Source of the DNA: JAQUYS01 sp964430665
Lineage (GTDB): Archaea; Nanobdellota; Nanobdellia; Woesearchaeales; SKGA01
Length of the DNA: 31,961 bases
Direction of reading: 5' to 3'
NCBI GenBank assembly: GCA_964430665.1
Contig: CAYSFC010000007.1
Location: 1-31,961 of the forward strand
Under the pieces are notes generated by a model that was given only the letters and a program-made list of their open reading frames with translations, searched no databases and was not told where the DNA came from. The position numbers and the translations under genes were made by a program. Below, one piece after another: positions 22,612 to 31,800 of the stretch. Position 1 is the stretch's first letter; every line of letters starts with the position of its first letter.

Positions 22612-22617
22612 GTTTTC

Positions 22618-22992
22618 CTATAAATTCTTTAAATCTCCATCCAGAATTATGGGATTTATAGCTTCTATTTCATTTTTACAAAATTCAGGAATTTGATTGA
22701 AAATAATTACTTTCTTATTTCTATTAAATGCCATGCCTATTTCCATTAAAGAATTTACACCAATATAGTTTGGTTGATTGTTTTTCTCATAATTCATTAC
22801 TAAAATTCCATCAGATTCTTCTAAATTTTGATTGAATTGTTGCATTGCTTTAAGTTTTGCATCTGGAGGAATTGGTTCAGGTAATTCATCTTTTATAGGT
22901 AGAATTATTTTATGTCCCTTTAATTCTAAATACTCTTTTACTTTTTCATATTCATCCACAAATTTTATACTTCCAACAATTGTTAATTTCAT
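22618..22992 (-). CDS. Nucleoside 2-deoxyribosyltransferase-like protein
   Basis: A 124-residue Rossmann-like protein related to the nucleoside 2-deoxyribosyltransferase superfamily. It starts MKLTIVGSIKFVDEYEKV, as these proteins usually do, has LKGHKIILP, the ESDGILVMNYEKNNQPNYIG segment and GVNSLMEIGMAFNRNKKVIIFNQIPE, in which the Glu of LMEIG corresponds to the catalytic position. Many relatives are of unknown substrate and some belong to nucleotide-signalling or defence contexts. TATA-like ATATAAAATA lies 24 bp before the ATG. It is co-directional with hydC but 39 bp upstream of it, with the hydC promoter in between, so it is not clearly part of that operon. It is the second member of this superfamily in the window. 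Confidence 0.75.
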   Translation of the reverse strand: MKLTIVGSIKFVDEYEKVKEYLELKGHKIILPIKDELPEPIPPDAKLKAMQQFNQNLEESDGILVMNYEKNNQPNYIGVNSLMEIGMAFNRNKKVIIFNQIPEFCKNEIEAINPIILDGDLKNL

Positions 22993-23106
22993 ATATTTAT
23001 TTAAGTCTAATATTTTATATACTTTATCTAAATGGCTAAAAAGCTTTAATTTTAATGTTTAAAGTTCTAATTATAATTACTAGTAAGTAATAACAATATA
23101 GAAACC

Positions 23107-23114
23107 TTTATAAA
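23107..23114 (+). promoter_or_regulatory. TATA box of the metallophosphoesterase
   Basis: TTTATAAA preceded by GAAACC (factor-B-type element), 26 bp before the ATG at 23137. Confidence 0.65.
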
Positions 23115-23136
23115 TGCAACTTAATTTTAGTTAATT

Positions 23137-24003
23137 ATGATAATAAGTGTTATTGGAGATGTTCATGGTAATATTGATAGTTTATATACTTCAATAATCC
23201 GGTGGCAAAAAGAACATCGAAAAACAATAGATGTTATTCTTCAAGTAGGAGATTTAGGTGTTTATGATCCTTCTAAAAATCACGATATAAAATCTAAAAT
23301 TCTAGAAAAAAATCCTGGAGAATTTAACTTATTAAACTTTCTTAAAGATAAAAGCTTATATGAATCTTTTTTTAGTCCAGAATTAAAAGATGATTTCTCA
23401 AAAATCGGTGCAAAACTTTTTTTTACAAGAGGAAATCACGATGACAAAGAATATTTGTCTAAATTAGAATCAAAAAATCCAGGCAGTAACATTCATCAAT
23501 TAAACGAACATATTTTTTATATTTCTGACAGCAAACCTGTAGTTTTTTATTGTGAAGATGGAGAGCATTTGGCTGTAGCTTCTTTAGGCGGTATTGAAAA
23601 AAATTCTCGTCCAAATAGTTACGAAAAAGATAATTCAATTGCAATTGATGACGATGGTTTAGTTCAAGCCTCTGCATTTCAAAACAAACTAGATATTTTT
23701 TTAACTCATATGAATCCCTTATATAATCATAATTCAGGTTCAAAAGATTTATTGGATTTAGTAGATATCATTCAACCAAAATATTATTTTTTCGGACACT
23801 TAAATAAAAATCATTCTAAATTTAAATTAAAAAATACAAATGTTGTGGGTTTAAAAGAAATCAAACCTATGAAAGAAATAAATCTAGCACACTATAATCC
23901 TGTTCAAGAAGGTTCAATGTATGTTCTAGAAAAAAAGTTTGGTGAATTAAAATCAATAGATGAATCCCAAATAAAATTTGGTGAAAATTATTCACACGAT
24001 TAA
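23137..24003 (+). CDS. Calcineurin-like metallophosphoesterase
   Basis: A 288-residue dinuclear-metal phosphoesterase. The metal-binding blocks appear in the normal order: GDVHGN near residue 7, GDLG near 43, RGNHDD near 96, THMNP in the distal His region and FGHLNKNH near the end. The fold covers protein phosphatases, cyclic nucleotide phosphodiesterases and nucleases, and the sequence does not say which. Between GDLG and GNHD there is a longer insertion than in minimal enzymes (about residues 46-90). No signal peptide is present, so it is cytoplasmic. It is a single gene facing the unknown gene at 24016, with only 12 bp between the stops. Confidence 0.9.
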   Translation: MIISVIGDVHGNIDSLYTSIIRWQKEHRKTIDVILQVGDLGVYDPSKNHDIKSKILEKNPGEFNLLNFLKDKSLYESFFSPELKDDFSKIGAKLFFTRGNHDDKEYLSKLESKNPGSNIHQLNEHIFYISDSKPVVFYCEDGEHLAVASLGGIEKNSRPNSYEKDNSIAIDDDGLVQASAFQNKLDIFLTHMNPLYNHNSGSKDLLDLVDIIQPKYYFFGHLNKNHSKFKLKNTNVVGLKEIKPMKEINLAHYNPVQEGSMYVLEKKFGELKSIDESQIKFGENYSHD

Positions 24004-24015
24004 ATAAAAACATCA

Positions 24016-24900
24016 TCATTTATAATTAATTCTTAAATCCTTTACTCTAGGCTCTTTTGAAATGAATTCTCCTTTACAATTCTTGTGTATTGGAACACTC
24101 TTAACTCTCAAATAATCACCAACATATCCAAGTTTTTTTGGCATTTCAATACTGTTTGTTTTGAATTCCATATTTTCAAATTTATTTAAAAAATATTTTA
24201 TGTTACCAAGAGTTTCTTCAACAGGAATTGATATATTGTGATCTATTTGATCTTTTGTAATTCCTGAATCAACTTCCAATCTACGAATTTGACATGTCCA
24301 TAAAGAGTTATTATCTCCAATTTCGTTTAAAGACAATTGATATCCTTGAGAATATTTTAACATCATTTTTCCAAGATTGTTTAAATTGTGTTTTCCGCCT
24401 TTTTTAGTCTCATAAAGTTGTCTTATTCCATAATTTAATTCTTCTTTAGATTCTTCTAAAATTATTGCTTCTTCTAGATCTTTTTCAGTTTTAACATTTT
24501 CTAATTTTGATTCATATATGTCTGATAATTTCTCTGAAAAATTTTTAAAATAGTTAAGCATAATATCTCTGTGATGAACTTCCGAAGTATTATCCCAAAA
24601 ATAACTAACATAACCTTCTAATTCGGATTCTTTATGAATTCCTTCAGAAATTTTATCGTGAAGTGAATCAACCACATCTGTACTTAGATTGTAATTTTTT
24701 TGAAAATCTCTGAAAAAAGATTTCGCATTTATAACAACAGATTTAGTTCCCATAATTGATTTTCCACTCTTCAAACTATATGGTTGTACTAATTCTTGAA
24801 AGTTTGAATCAGGGCTACTGGAACCTTTTAAAGCTGAATCTAAGATAATTGATTTCAATCTTAAAGGCTCAGTTTCAATATTTGTTGTTTTTGTTGTCAT
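24016..24900 (-). CDS. Protein of unknown function
   Basis: A 294-residue soluble protein that matches no family I recognise. It has no signal peptide or membrane helix. The middle (about residues 105-175) is predicted to be helical and charged, around KLSDIYESKLENVKTEKDLE. The C-terminal part contains a possible metal or redox site only in the weak sense of Cys in SLWTCQIRRLE and HKNCKGEF. The start at ATG 24900 (MTTKTTNIETEPL) is chosen because TTTATATA with an upstream CGAAAG element lies 28 bp away; an upstream start at 24969 would run over that promoter. Codon use looks like that of the neighbours. It is transcribed alone, convergent with the metallophosphoesterase. Confidence 0.7.
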   Translation of the reverse strand: MTTKTTNIETEPLRLKSIILDSALKGSSSPDSNFQELVQPYSLKSGKSIMGTKSVVINAKSFFRDFQKNYNLSTDVVDSLHDKISEGIHKESELEGYVSYFWDNTSEVHHRDIMLNYFKNFSEKLSDIYESKLENVKTEKDLEEAIILEESKEELNYGIRQLYETKKGGKHNLNNLGKMMLKYSQGYQLSLNEIGDNNSLWTCQIRRLEVDSGITKDQIDHNISIPVEETLGNIKYFLNKFENMEFKTNSIEMPKKLGYVGDYLRVKSVPIHKNCKGEFISKEPRVKDLRINYK

Positions 24901-24990
24901 GTAATAGTAATTACACTTACAAGTATATAAATCTTTCGTTTTTTGAGTTTGTGAAAGTACAGAATTCAATGATTAGAGACTCTCTAAACG

Positions 24991-25626
24991 TTAGAAATTC
25001 AGAAAACTTATTGTTTTGTTTAAATTTTTTGAATCAATTATGAATATTGTGTCTGTCCAACATGAAAGAAACTCATATACATTAACACCATTTTCTGCAA
25101 ACAAAGAAGTAAGATATGCTATTATTCCAGGAGTTGATTCAATTTCTTTCGGAGACTTTATGTTTATTAACACAAGATTGCTATTTTGTTTTATAATCTT
25201 GTTTTTTAATTTAATTTCAAAAAATTTTCCGAATTTCTCACCAGTTATTATTGTGTAGTTATCAGAACCTTCTAAAATATAAGAAAAACCTGATTGTTCT
25301 TTTATTTTGCTCTGAATACTTTCTATTTTATTAAAATCAAAACTTTTTTCAACAATATATACAACAATTTTATTTTTTATTTCGATTTCTGAATTAAACA
25401 ACAATCTATGAATCTCTTTTTCCTTTTCAAGATCTTTTTTTAAATTTCGTTGTTTCCTTCTTGCAGCAATTAAAATAGCTTCCATAGAACTAGTCTTAGT
25501 TATTTTTAATTCTTTAGCAATATGTCTTGCTAAAGAAGAGTAATTAATTAAATTTTTTTTCAAACAATTTTTTATATTTGGATGTTCATCAATATACTCA
25601 TTTGTTAATTCCGCAGTAGTTTTCAT
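24991..25626 (-). CDS. ACT-domain regulatory protein (COG2150-like)
   Basis: A 211-residue protein. The N-terminal part (LTNEYIDEHPNIKNCLKKN, then NYSSLARHIAKEL) forms a small helical domain of the kind seen in archaeal proteins annotated as predicted amino-acid-metabolism regulators with an ACT domain. The C-terminal part ends with a recognisable ACT fold, STPGIIAYLTSLFAENGVNV then YEFLSCWTDTIFII, the same pattern as the aspartokinase ACT unit that binds amino acids. It is divergent from argG, so control of arginine synthesis by ligand binding is a reasonable inference. A TATA-like TTTATATATTTAA box lies 24 bp before the ATG. No DNA-binding domain is certain. Confidence 0.75.
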   Translation of the reverse strand: MKTTAELTNEYIDEHPNIKNCLKKNLINYSSLARHIAKELKITKTSSMEAILIAARRKQRNLKKDLEKEKEIHRLLFNSEIEIKNKIVVYIVEKSFDFNKIESIQSKIKEQSGFSYILEGSDNYTIITGEKFGKFFEIKLKNKIIKQNSNLVLINIKSPKEIESTPGIIAYLTSLFAENGVNVYEFLSCWTDTIFIIDSKNLNKTISFLNF

Positions 25627-25750
25627 ACTATTTGAAATATCTTTAAATATATAAAATTAACTAATATGTTCTAAATGAAACAAATATGTTTATTTATGTT
25701 CAATATAGGTCAATACTTATTAAAATCTATGCAGAAAAATACATTTTACT
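25627..25750. promoter_or_regulatory. Divergent control region, ACT gene / argG
   Basis: Minus-strand TATA-like TTTATATATTTAA near 25644-25656 serves the ACT gene. Plus-strand TTATTAAAAT (25717-25726) is 29 bp before argG. Between them ATGTT recurs three times (about 25666, 25687 and 25697), within ATATGTTCTAAAT, ATATGTTTATTTATGTTCAA, which could be operator half-sites. Confidence 0.5.
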
Positions 25751-26974
25751 ATGAAACAAAAAATAATATTGGCATATTCAGGAGGCTTAGATACTTCTGT
25801 AATATTAAAATGGTTGATTGACAAAAATTATGACGTAATTTGTTATGTTGCAGATGTAGGTCAAAATGAAAATTTCGATGAAGTTAAATCAAAAGCTTTA
25901 GCAATAGGTGCCAGCAAAGTATATGTTGAAGATTTAAAAGAAGAATTTGTTCAGAATTATATATTTCAAGCACTTAAAGCAAATACCATTTATGAAGGAA
26001 AATATTTGTTAGGAACTGCTCTAGCTCGACCATTAATTGCCAAAAAACATATAGAAATAGCAAAAAAAGAAAACACTAATTTAGTTGCACATGGTTCAAC
26101 AGGAAAAGGCAACGATCAAGTTCGTTTCGAATTAGCATTCATTCAATTAATGAAAAATGTTAAAATAATTTCTCCTTGGAAAAATGAAGAATTTTTATCA
26201 CAATTTAAAGGACGAAAAGATTTAATAAAATACGCTAATGAAAAAAACATACCTATAGAGTCAACATTAGAAAAACCTTATAGTATGGATGAAAATTTAA
26301 TGCACACTTCATATGAGGCAGGATTGCTCGAAGACTTAAAATATTCTCCCAAAGAAAATATGTTCAAGAAAACAATATCTCCTAAAGATGCACCAGACAA
26401 AGAAACCAAAATAATTTTAGAATTTAAAAAAGGAATTCCTTTTAGTGTTTTTAATGAAAATACTTCTGAAAAAATAATTGGTTCTCTAAATTTATTTCAA
26501 TATTTGAATGATTTAGCTTCTCAAAATGGAATTGGACGTACCGATTTAGTTGAAAATCGTTTTGTAGGAATAAAATCTCGTGGAGTATATGAAACTCCTG
26601 CCGGAACAATATTGTGGAAAGCACATTTAGATTTAGAAGGAATAACTCTGGACAAAGAAGTTTGTCATTTAAAAGATATGCTTATGCCAAAAATTGCAGA
26701 ATTAATTTACAACGGTTTTTGGTTTAGTCCTGAATTTGAATTTTTAATGACTGCAATAAATAAAAGTCAAGAAAATATTGATGGAAAAGTATATTTAACA
26801 TTGTACAAAGGGAACATAATTATTACAGGTCGTGAGTCTGAAAAATCTCTTTACAATGCCGAAATTGCAAGCATGGATGAATTTGGAGATTATGATCAGA
26901 AAGATGCTGAAGGATTTATCAAAATAAATGCGTTGCGTTTAAAATTAGGTGCTAAAAATGAAACTTTGGAATAA
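25751..26974 (+). CDS. argG: Argininosuccinate synthase
   Basis: Joins citrulline and aspartate using ATP in the penultimate step of arginine synthesis. The 407-residue protein begins KQKIILAYSGGLDTSVILKWL with the PP-loop ATP-binding motif, has YLLGTALARPLIAKK and the HGSTGKGNDQVRFEL block that binds citrulline and aspartate, SPWKNEEFL, and NGIGRTDLVENRFVGIKSRGVYETPAGTIL in the C-terminal domain. Length is normal for the family. It is followed by argH with a 17-bp overlap, a translationally coupled pair, and is divergent from the ACT-domain gene. Upstream arginine genes such as argF are not in the window. Confidence 0.97.
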   Translation: MKQKIILAYSGGLDTSVILKWLIDKNYDVICYVADVGQNENFDEVKSKALAIGASKVYVEDLKEEFVQNYIFQALKANTIYEGKYLLGTALARPLIAKKHIEIAKKENTNLVAHGSTGKGNDQVRFELAFIQLMKNVKIISPWKNEEFLSQFKGRKDLIKYANEKNIPIESTLEKPYSMDENLMHTSYEAGLLEDLKYSPKENMFKKTISPKDAPDKETKIILEFKKGIPFSVFNENTSEKIIGSLNLFQYLNDLASQNGIGRTDLVENRFVGIKSRGVYETPAGTILWKAHLDLEGITLDKEVCHLKDMLMPKIAELIYNGFWFSPEFEFLMTAINKSQENIDGKVYLTLYKGNIIITGRESEKSLYNAEIASMDEFGDYDQKDAEGFIKINALRLKLGAKNETLE

Positions 26975-28121
26975 AGGAATATCTCTAAATGAGAAAATAG
27001 AAAAATTTACGGTTGGTAACGATTATATTTTAGATAAAAAACTTTTAAAATATGATTGTCTAGCTTCAATAGCACATGCAAAAATATTGGTTGATTCAAA
27101 AATATTATCTCCAAATGAATTTCAAATCTTGGAAAAATATTTCAAAAAAATAATGTCTGAAGGTTTAGAAATAACGTTAAATGATGAAGATTGTCATACA
27201 GCAATTGAAAATTACTTAGTTAAAAATTGTGGAGATCTTGGGAAGAAAATTCATTCTTTACGTTCACGAAATGATCAAATATTAGTTGCTTTACGATTAT
27301 ATGAAAAAGAAGAATTAAATCAAATTAAAAAATTAATTTTTGACTTAATCGAAGAATTAATTGAAATAATTTTGAAAAATTCAAACAAAACATTACCAGG
27401 ATATACACATATGCAAAAAGCCATGCCCATGTCTATTGAACTTTGGTTAGGTTCATTTGTTAATGCTTTAGAAGACGATGTAGATTTGTTAAAATTCATT
27501 TTAAATTTAATAGATCAAAATCCATTAGGAAGTGCAGCAGGTTTTGGAGTACCTATCTTCAAATTAGATTCAAAAATAACAACAAAAGAATTAGGATTTT
27601 CAAAAAATATTAAAAATTCTCTTTATTGTCAATTAAGTCGTCCCAAATTTGAAATCCAAATATTAAATACATTAAGCAACACCATGTTTACTCTAAATAA
27701 ATTATCTTCAGATCTTATGCTTTTTTCAACAAAAGAATTTGGTTTTGTCAAATTGCCTGAGGAATTTTGTACAGGAAGTTCAATAATGCCTCAAAAGAAA
27801 AATCCTGATGTTTTGGAATTAATACGTGCAAAATATGCCATCATTTTGGGAGAAGAATTTAAACTTAAAAACCTAACAACCAATTTAATTTCAGGATATA
27901 ATCGTGATGTTCAACTTTCAAAAGAACCCTTAATAAATTCATTTGAAATAATCAAAGAAACATTAGAAATATTTTCTTTAGTTTTGAAAGGAATAGAAAT
28001 TGTTCAACCAAATTTACCTCAAGAAATATTTGCAACCGAAGAAGCATACAAATTAGTTCAAAAAGGAGTTCCTTTTCGTGATGCTTATAAAGAAATTGCT
28101 AAAAGCAACAAATACAATTAA
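26958..28121 (+). CDS. argH: Argininosuccinate lyase
   Basis: Cleaves argininosuccinate to arginine and fumarate. The 387-residue protein belongs to the aspartase/fumarase superfamily: DEDCHTAIENYLV, SLRSRNDQILVALRLYEKEEL, PGYTHMQKAMPMSIELWL with the catalytic His, NPLGSAAGFGVPIF and the signature GSSIMPQKKNPDVLELIRAK are all present. It is shorter than the usual 450-460 residues, with the loss at the C-terminus. The start at ATG 26958 inside the argG end has AGGTG eight bases upstream; a GTG at 26949 would add three residues. Confidence 0.95.
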   Translation: MKLWNKGISLNEKIEKFTVGNDYILDKKLLKYDCLASIAHAKILVDSKILSPNEFQILEKYFKKIMSEGLEITLNDEDCHTAIENYLVKNCGDLGKKIHSLRSRNDQILVALRLYEKEELNQIKKLIFDLIEELIEIILKNSNKTLPGYTHMQKAMPMSIELWLGSFVNALEDDVDLLKFILNLIDQNPLGSAAGFGVPIFKLDSKITTKELGFSKNIKNSLYCQLSRPKFEIQILNTLSNTMFTLNKLSSDLMLFSTKEFGFVKLPEEFCTGSSIMPQKKNPDVLELIRAKYAIILGEEFKLKNLTTNLISGYNRDVQLSKEPLINSFEIIKETLEIFSLVLKGIEIVQPNLPQEIFATEEAYKLVQKGVPFRDAYKEIAKSNKYN

Positions 28122-28151
28122 ATTTAAATACTTTCAAATCTAACTCCAAGT

Positions 28152-28700
28152 ATGAAGTTTATAACCAAACATTTTAATTTTGTTGAAACAGAACTCTCAT
28201 TCTTACAAGAAAACATAGAATTTTTAACTTATTTTCTAATTTCCTTCAGCATACCATTCATTTTAGGTCATCCGCAATGGTTAGTCGGAACAATAGTTAA
28301 CACAGCATTAGTTTTAGGAGCGATGAATTTAAAGTTCAACAAAATTCTACCTGTAATAATGGTTCCTTCAATAGGAGTTTTATCGGCAGGATTATTATTT
28401 GGAACATACACTCATTTCTTACTTTACTTAATTCCTTTTATTTGGATAGGTAATGGTATTTTAGTCTGGGGAATGAAATATTTACACCTGAAAAATAAAA
28501 ATAATTATGCTGTTTCGTTATTGTTAAGTTCAATAACCAAAACATTATTTTTATTCCTATCAGTATTCACACTTGTTGTTTTTAAAATAATTCCCTCTCC
28601 AATGTTAGGAGCATTTGGATTGTTTCAATTATACACTGCTTTAGCTGGTGGTGGATTGGCTTTTGGAATTCAAACATTAAAGAAAAAAATTACATTCTAG
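28152..28700 (+). CDS. Six-helix membrane protein, S-component-like
   Basis: A 182-residue integral membrane protein with about six hydrophobic segments (roughly residues 24-40, 43-61, 66-85, 91-110, 119-143 and 152-173). A short charged N-terminus precedes them and a Lys-rich tail ends the protein. The size and helix count are those of substrate-binding S components of ECF transporters, and the segment GHPQWLVGTIVNTALVLGAM is reminiscent of such small uncharacterised membrane proteins; the substrate is unknown and the assignment weak. ATTTAAATA at about 28121-28129 is 27 bp before the ATG. No ATPase or T component gene is adjacent. Confidence 0.6.
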   Translation: MKFITKHFNFVETELSFLQENIEFLTYFLISFSIPFILGHPQWLVGTIVNTALVLGAMNLKFNKILPVIMVPSIGVLSAGLLFGTYTHFLLYLIPFIWIGNGILVWGMKYLHLKNKNNYAVSLLLSSITKTLFLFLSVFTLVVFKIIPSPMLGAFGLFQLYTALAGGGLAFGIQTLKKKITF

Positions 28701-28712
28701 TTTAGTGTATTT

Positions 28713-28728
28713 ACTACTCAGTAGTTTT
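28713..28728 (+). terminator. Hairpin and T run after the membrane gene
   Basis: ACTAC-TCA-GTAGT followed by TTTTATT, 13 bases after the stop codon; a short candidate terminator. Confidence 0.5.
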
Positions 28729-28761
28729 ATTGCTTTCCTTATATTATAGATGTTCTAGACG

Positions 28762-28776
28762 AAAACTTTATAAATC
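28762..28776 (+). promoter_or_regulatory. Promoter of the surface-protein gene
   Basis: CGAAAAC (factor-B recognition-like) immediately precedes TTTATAAA (28768-28775), a textbook archaeal promoter, centred 33 bp before the ATG at 28805. Confidence 0.7.
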
Positions 28777-28804
28777 AATTTATCACAAAACTGCATGTAG
28801 AAAG

Positions 28805-31800
28805 ATGTTAGTAAGAAAGGGTTCGGTGTTTGTACTATTAGTGACTATATTAATTTTTAGTTGTATCTCTCCAATTTTAGTTCAAGCATCTTCAACAAAT
28901 TCAATTAATTTAAATTTAGATTCTCAAAACAAATACATTTTAGATACTTTTATTTCTCCAAAAATAAATATTTTAGAAACGAAAGATCCAATTCTTCTTT
29001 CATCATCACCAACCATACCAGATACATCTAAAAATTCTTTTTTTATGAAATTTTTGAGTTTTTTCAAAGGAAAAGACAATCTAATTACAGGATTTGTTAC
29101 ACAAAACAATGAAACGAACGATACTCTCAATATTTCCTCAGAAGAACTAACCTTCGAAGATGAAACCAACATTTCAAATGAAACAATTTACAATACATCT
29201 CTTGAGAATGAAACAGAAGAAATCTTTTTTGAAAATTCAACTCAAGAACTAAATCAAACAACTTCAACTCAACCAGAAGCAGAAGAACTTTTCATAGAAG
29301 AAAAAGAATCCGAACCTCTTACTTCATCTATTGAACAAAAAAATGTTGAATTAACAAATACAAAATCTGGTGAGATTGTAATTGTGAATTTCACTACAAG
29401 TGGAAGTTGGACTGTACCTCAAGACGTAGATCAAATACTTGTTGAAGCTTTGGGTGCAGGAGGATCAGGAGCTGGATTTACTGGAGGAGGAGTTATAGGT
29501 TACGGAGGCGGAGGCGGAGGCGGAGCCTACGCTAAATCCTTACTAAATGTTTCATCTGGTGAAGAATTTTCAATTTCAATTGGCGCAGGAGGAACTGCGA
29601 CAACCGCAGCAGGTAATCCTGGAGGAGATACAATTTTTAATTCAACAACTGTTATTGCAAAAGGTGGTTCTGGTGGAGGAACAACCATTGGTGGAAATGG
29701 AGGTTCATATTCTTTATCAAAAGGAGATTTAATTTATGTTGGTGGAAATGGCGGAACTTCTGATGCTACTTGGTCTGGAGGCGGAGGCGGAGGCGCCGGT
29801 ACAACTGGAGCAGGTGGAAACGCAAACATAGCAACTGCAGGAACAGGAACTTCAGAATTCGGTGGAAATGGCGGAACGGGAATAAATTCACAAACCAATG
29901 GAAACCCTGGAAATAATTACGGTGGTGGAGGAAGCGGAGCTGTAAAAACATCAAATGGAAACTCAGCCCTTAGTGGAGGAAATGGTGCTCAAGGATTTTT
30001 AAGAATAAGTTACGTTATACAAGGTGCTATAATTCCTCCAGAAATAGAAATAATAAGTCCAAAAAATGATAACGAAGACGGAAATGGATATTTAACTGTT
30101 GAATTTAAAGCAAATTCATCTTTAGAAATAATTACTTGCGATGTTTTGTTGGATGGAAAAATAAATGCTTCTTCACAATACATATCTGAAGAAGACGTTC
30201 AAGAAATTCCTTTGATTGATTTACCCTCTCAAAATTATTCCTTACAAGTTTCATGTATTGATTCACAAGGAATTGAAGGATATTCAAATGAAATAAATTT
30301 AATTGTTTCCAGAGACGTTGAAGGAACGGGCGAAGTCAACGCTGAAACATCCGTAAAAGATTACAAAGCAAGAAGCATTGAAAAAGAATCAAAATTTTTA
30401 GATGCAAAAAACAAAGTAATTGAATTTACAAATATATCTAAATTAACTAATCTTCGAATACCTAAAGGAAAATATGATGTTGATTTCAAAACAAATCAGT
30501 TACAAGTAGAATCAATTTCTCTTAAAAACGTAACAATAGATCAAGATTTTAACACTTTGTTTGAATTAGATGAAAATATTCATGGACAAAACAAAAGCAT
30601 AATACAATCTTTTGTTGTAAATCCCAAAGTTGAATTTGACACAGGAGAATTTAACTTTACATCCAAAGGCGGAGAACTTTACAAATGTGCACAATGGAAT
30701 TACACTCAAAGAATATGTGAAGGAACATGGGAAAAAATAATGTATACAAATCCTGGTGAAAAATATTCTATAAAAATAAATTCATCTGATCCTGCATACA
30801 TAATCAAAATAACAAAAGCATCACATCTAGATGAGAACAAAACATTCATTTCAGACATTTATGAAGAAGTAAAAGAACAAGATGATGTTTGGTCTGAAGA
30901 AATTCCTTCAGGAGATTATGTAAGAGTAACTTTTGAAAAAGAATTAAACATGAGTAACGATATAACAATATATCCTCGAATAGTTTCAGGAACTCCAACA
31001 ATAGAAGTTTACGAATTTAATGATACAAATTTATTAGCTCAATTTACAAACATAACAAGCAATCAAAACAACACAATTTATTTGAAATTATTAGAAAATC
31101 CTCAAGACACTTTTGATTTAAAAGTTTTAGGAGGAAGTCTTGAATTTGATCACATAATCGATCCAATTGCAACATATGATTCCTCAATAGGTGCTCCTCA
31201 CTGTGGAGATTCAGGAGAGTCACCTTGTATTGCGGGCTCTGATTTATTAAGATCTAGAGATACTCTTGCAACACCCGAACCAAATCAACCTAACACTGTT
31301 GATACTTGCGCCGATGGAGCAACAGGAACATATACAACCGATGAAAGTATTGAAAGCATAACTATTGAAAGTTTAAATAATTCTTTTTTCCGTCCAGGAG
31401 ATACAATTAGAGTAAATATTTCAATGTATTGTTACAGCACAGCATCAACTCACAATATTGTTTATGCAAACAATGCATCCAACCCTTCTTGGAGTGTTAA
31501 ATATCATACTGCTTGTCCCGCCGCTGGACTTCAAACATTTTCAGAAAGTTTTGTTATAGATGATACTGAAGGAGAACATGTAGTTAGAGCAATGGCCCAA
31601 TATACTGGTACAGATACTGCAACCTGTGGAACAGGAGCATATGATGACAATGATGATTTAGTTTTCAAAGTTGCTTCTTCAAACGAATTAACAACAACAC
31701 TTGTTTCTCCAGAAAACAACGAAATAGATCCAGATGGATTTAATTTTACTTGTTCAGCTTCATCATCAAATGATTTAGACAACTTAACATTTTATTGGAA

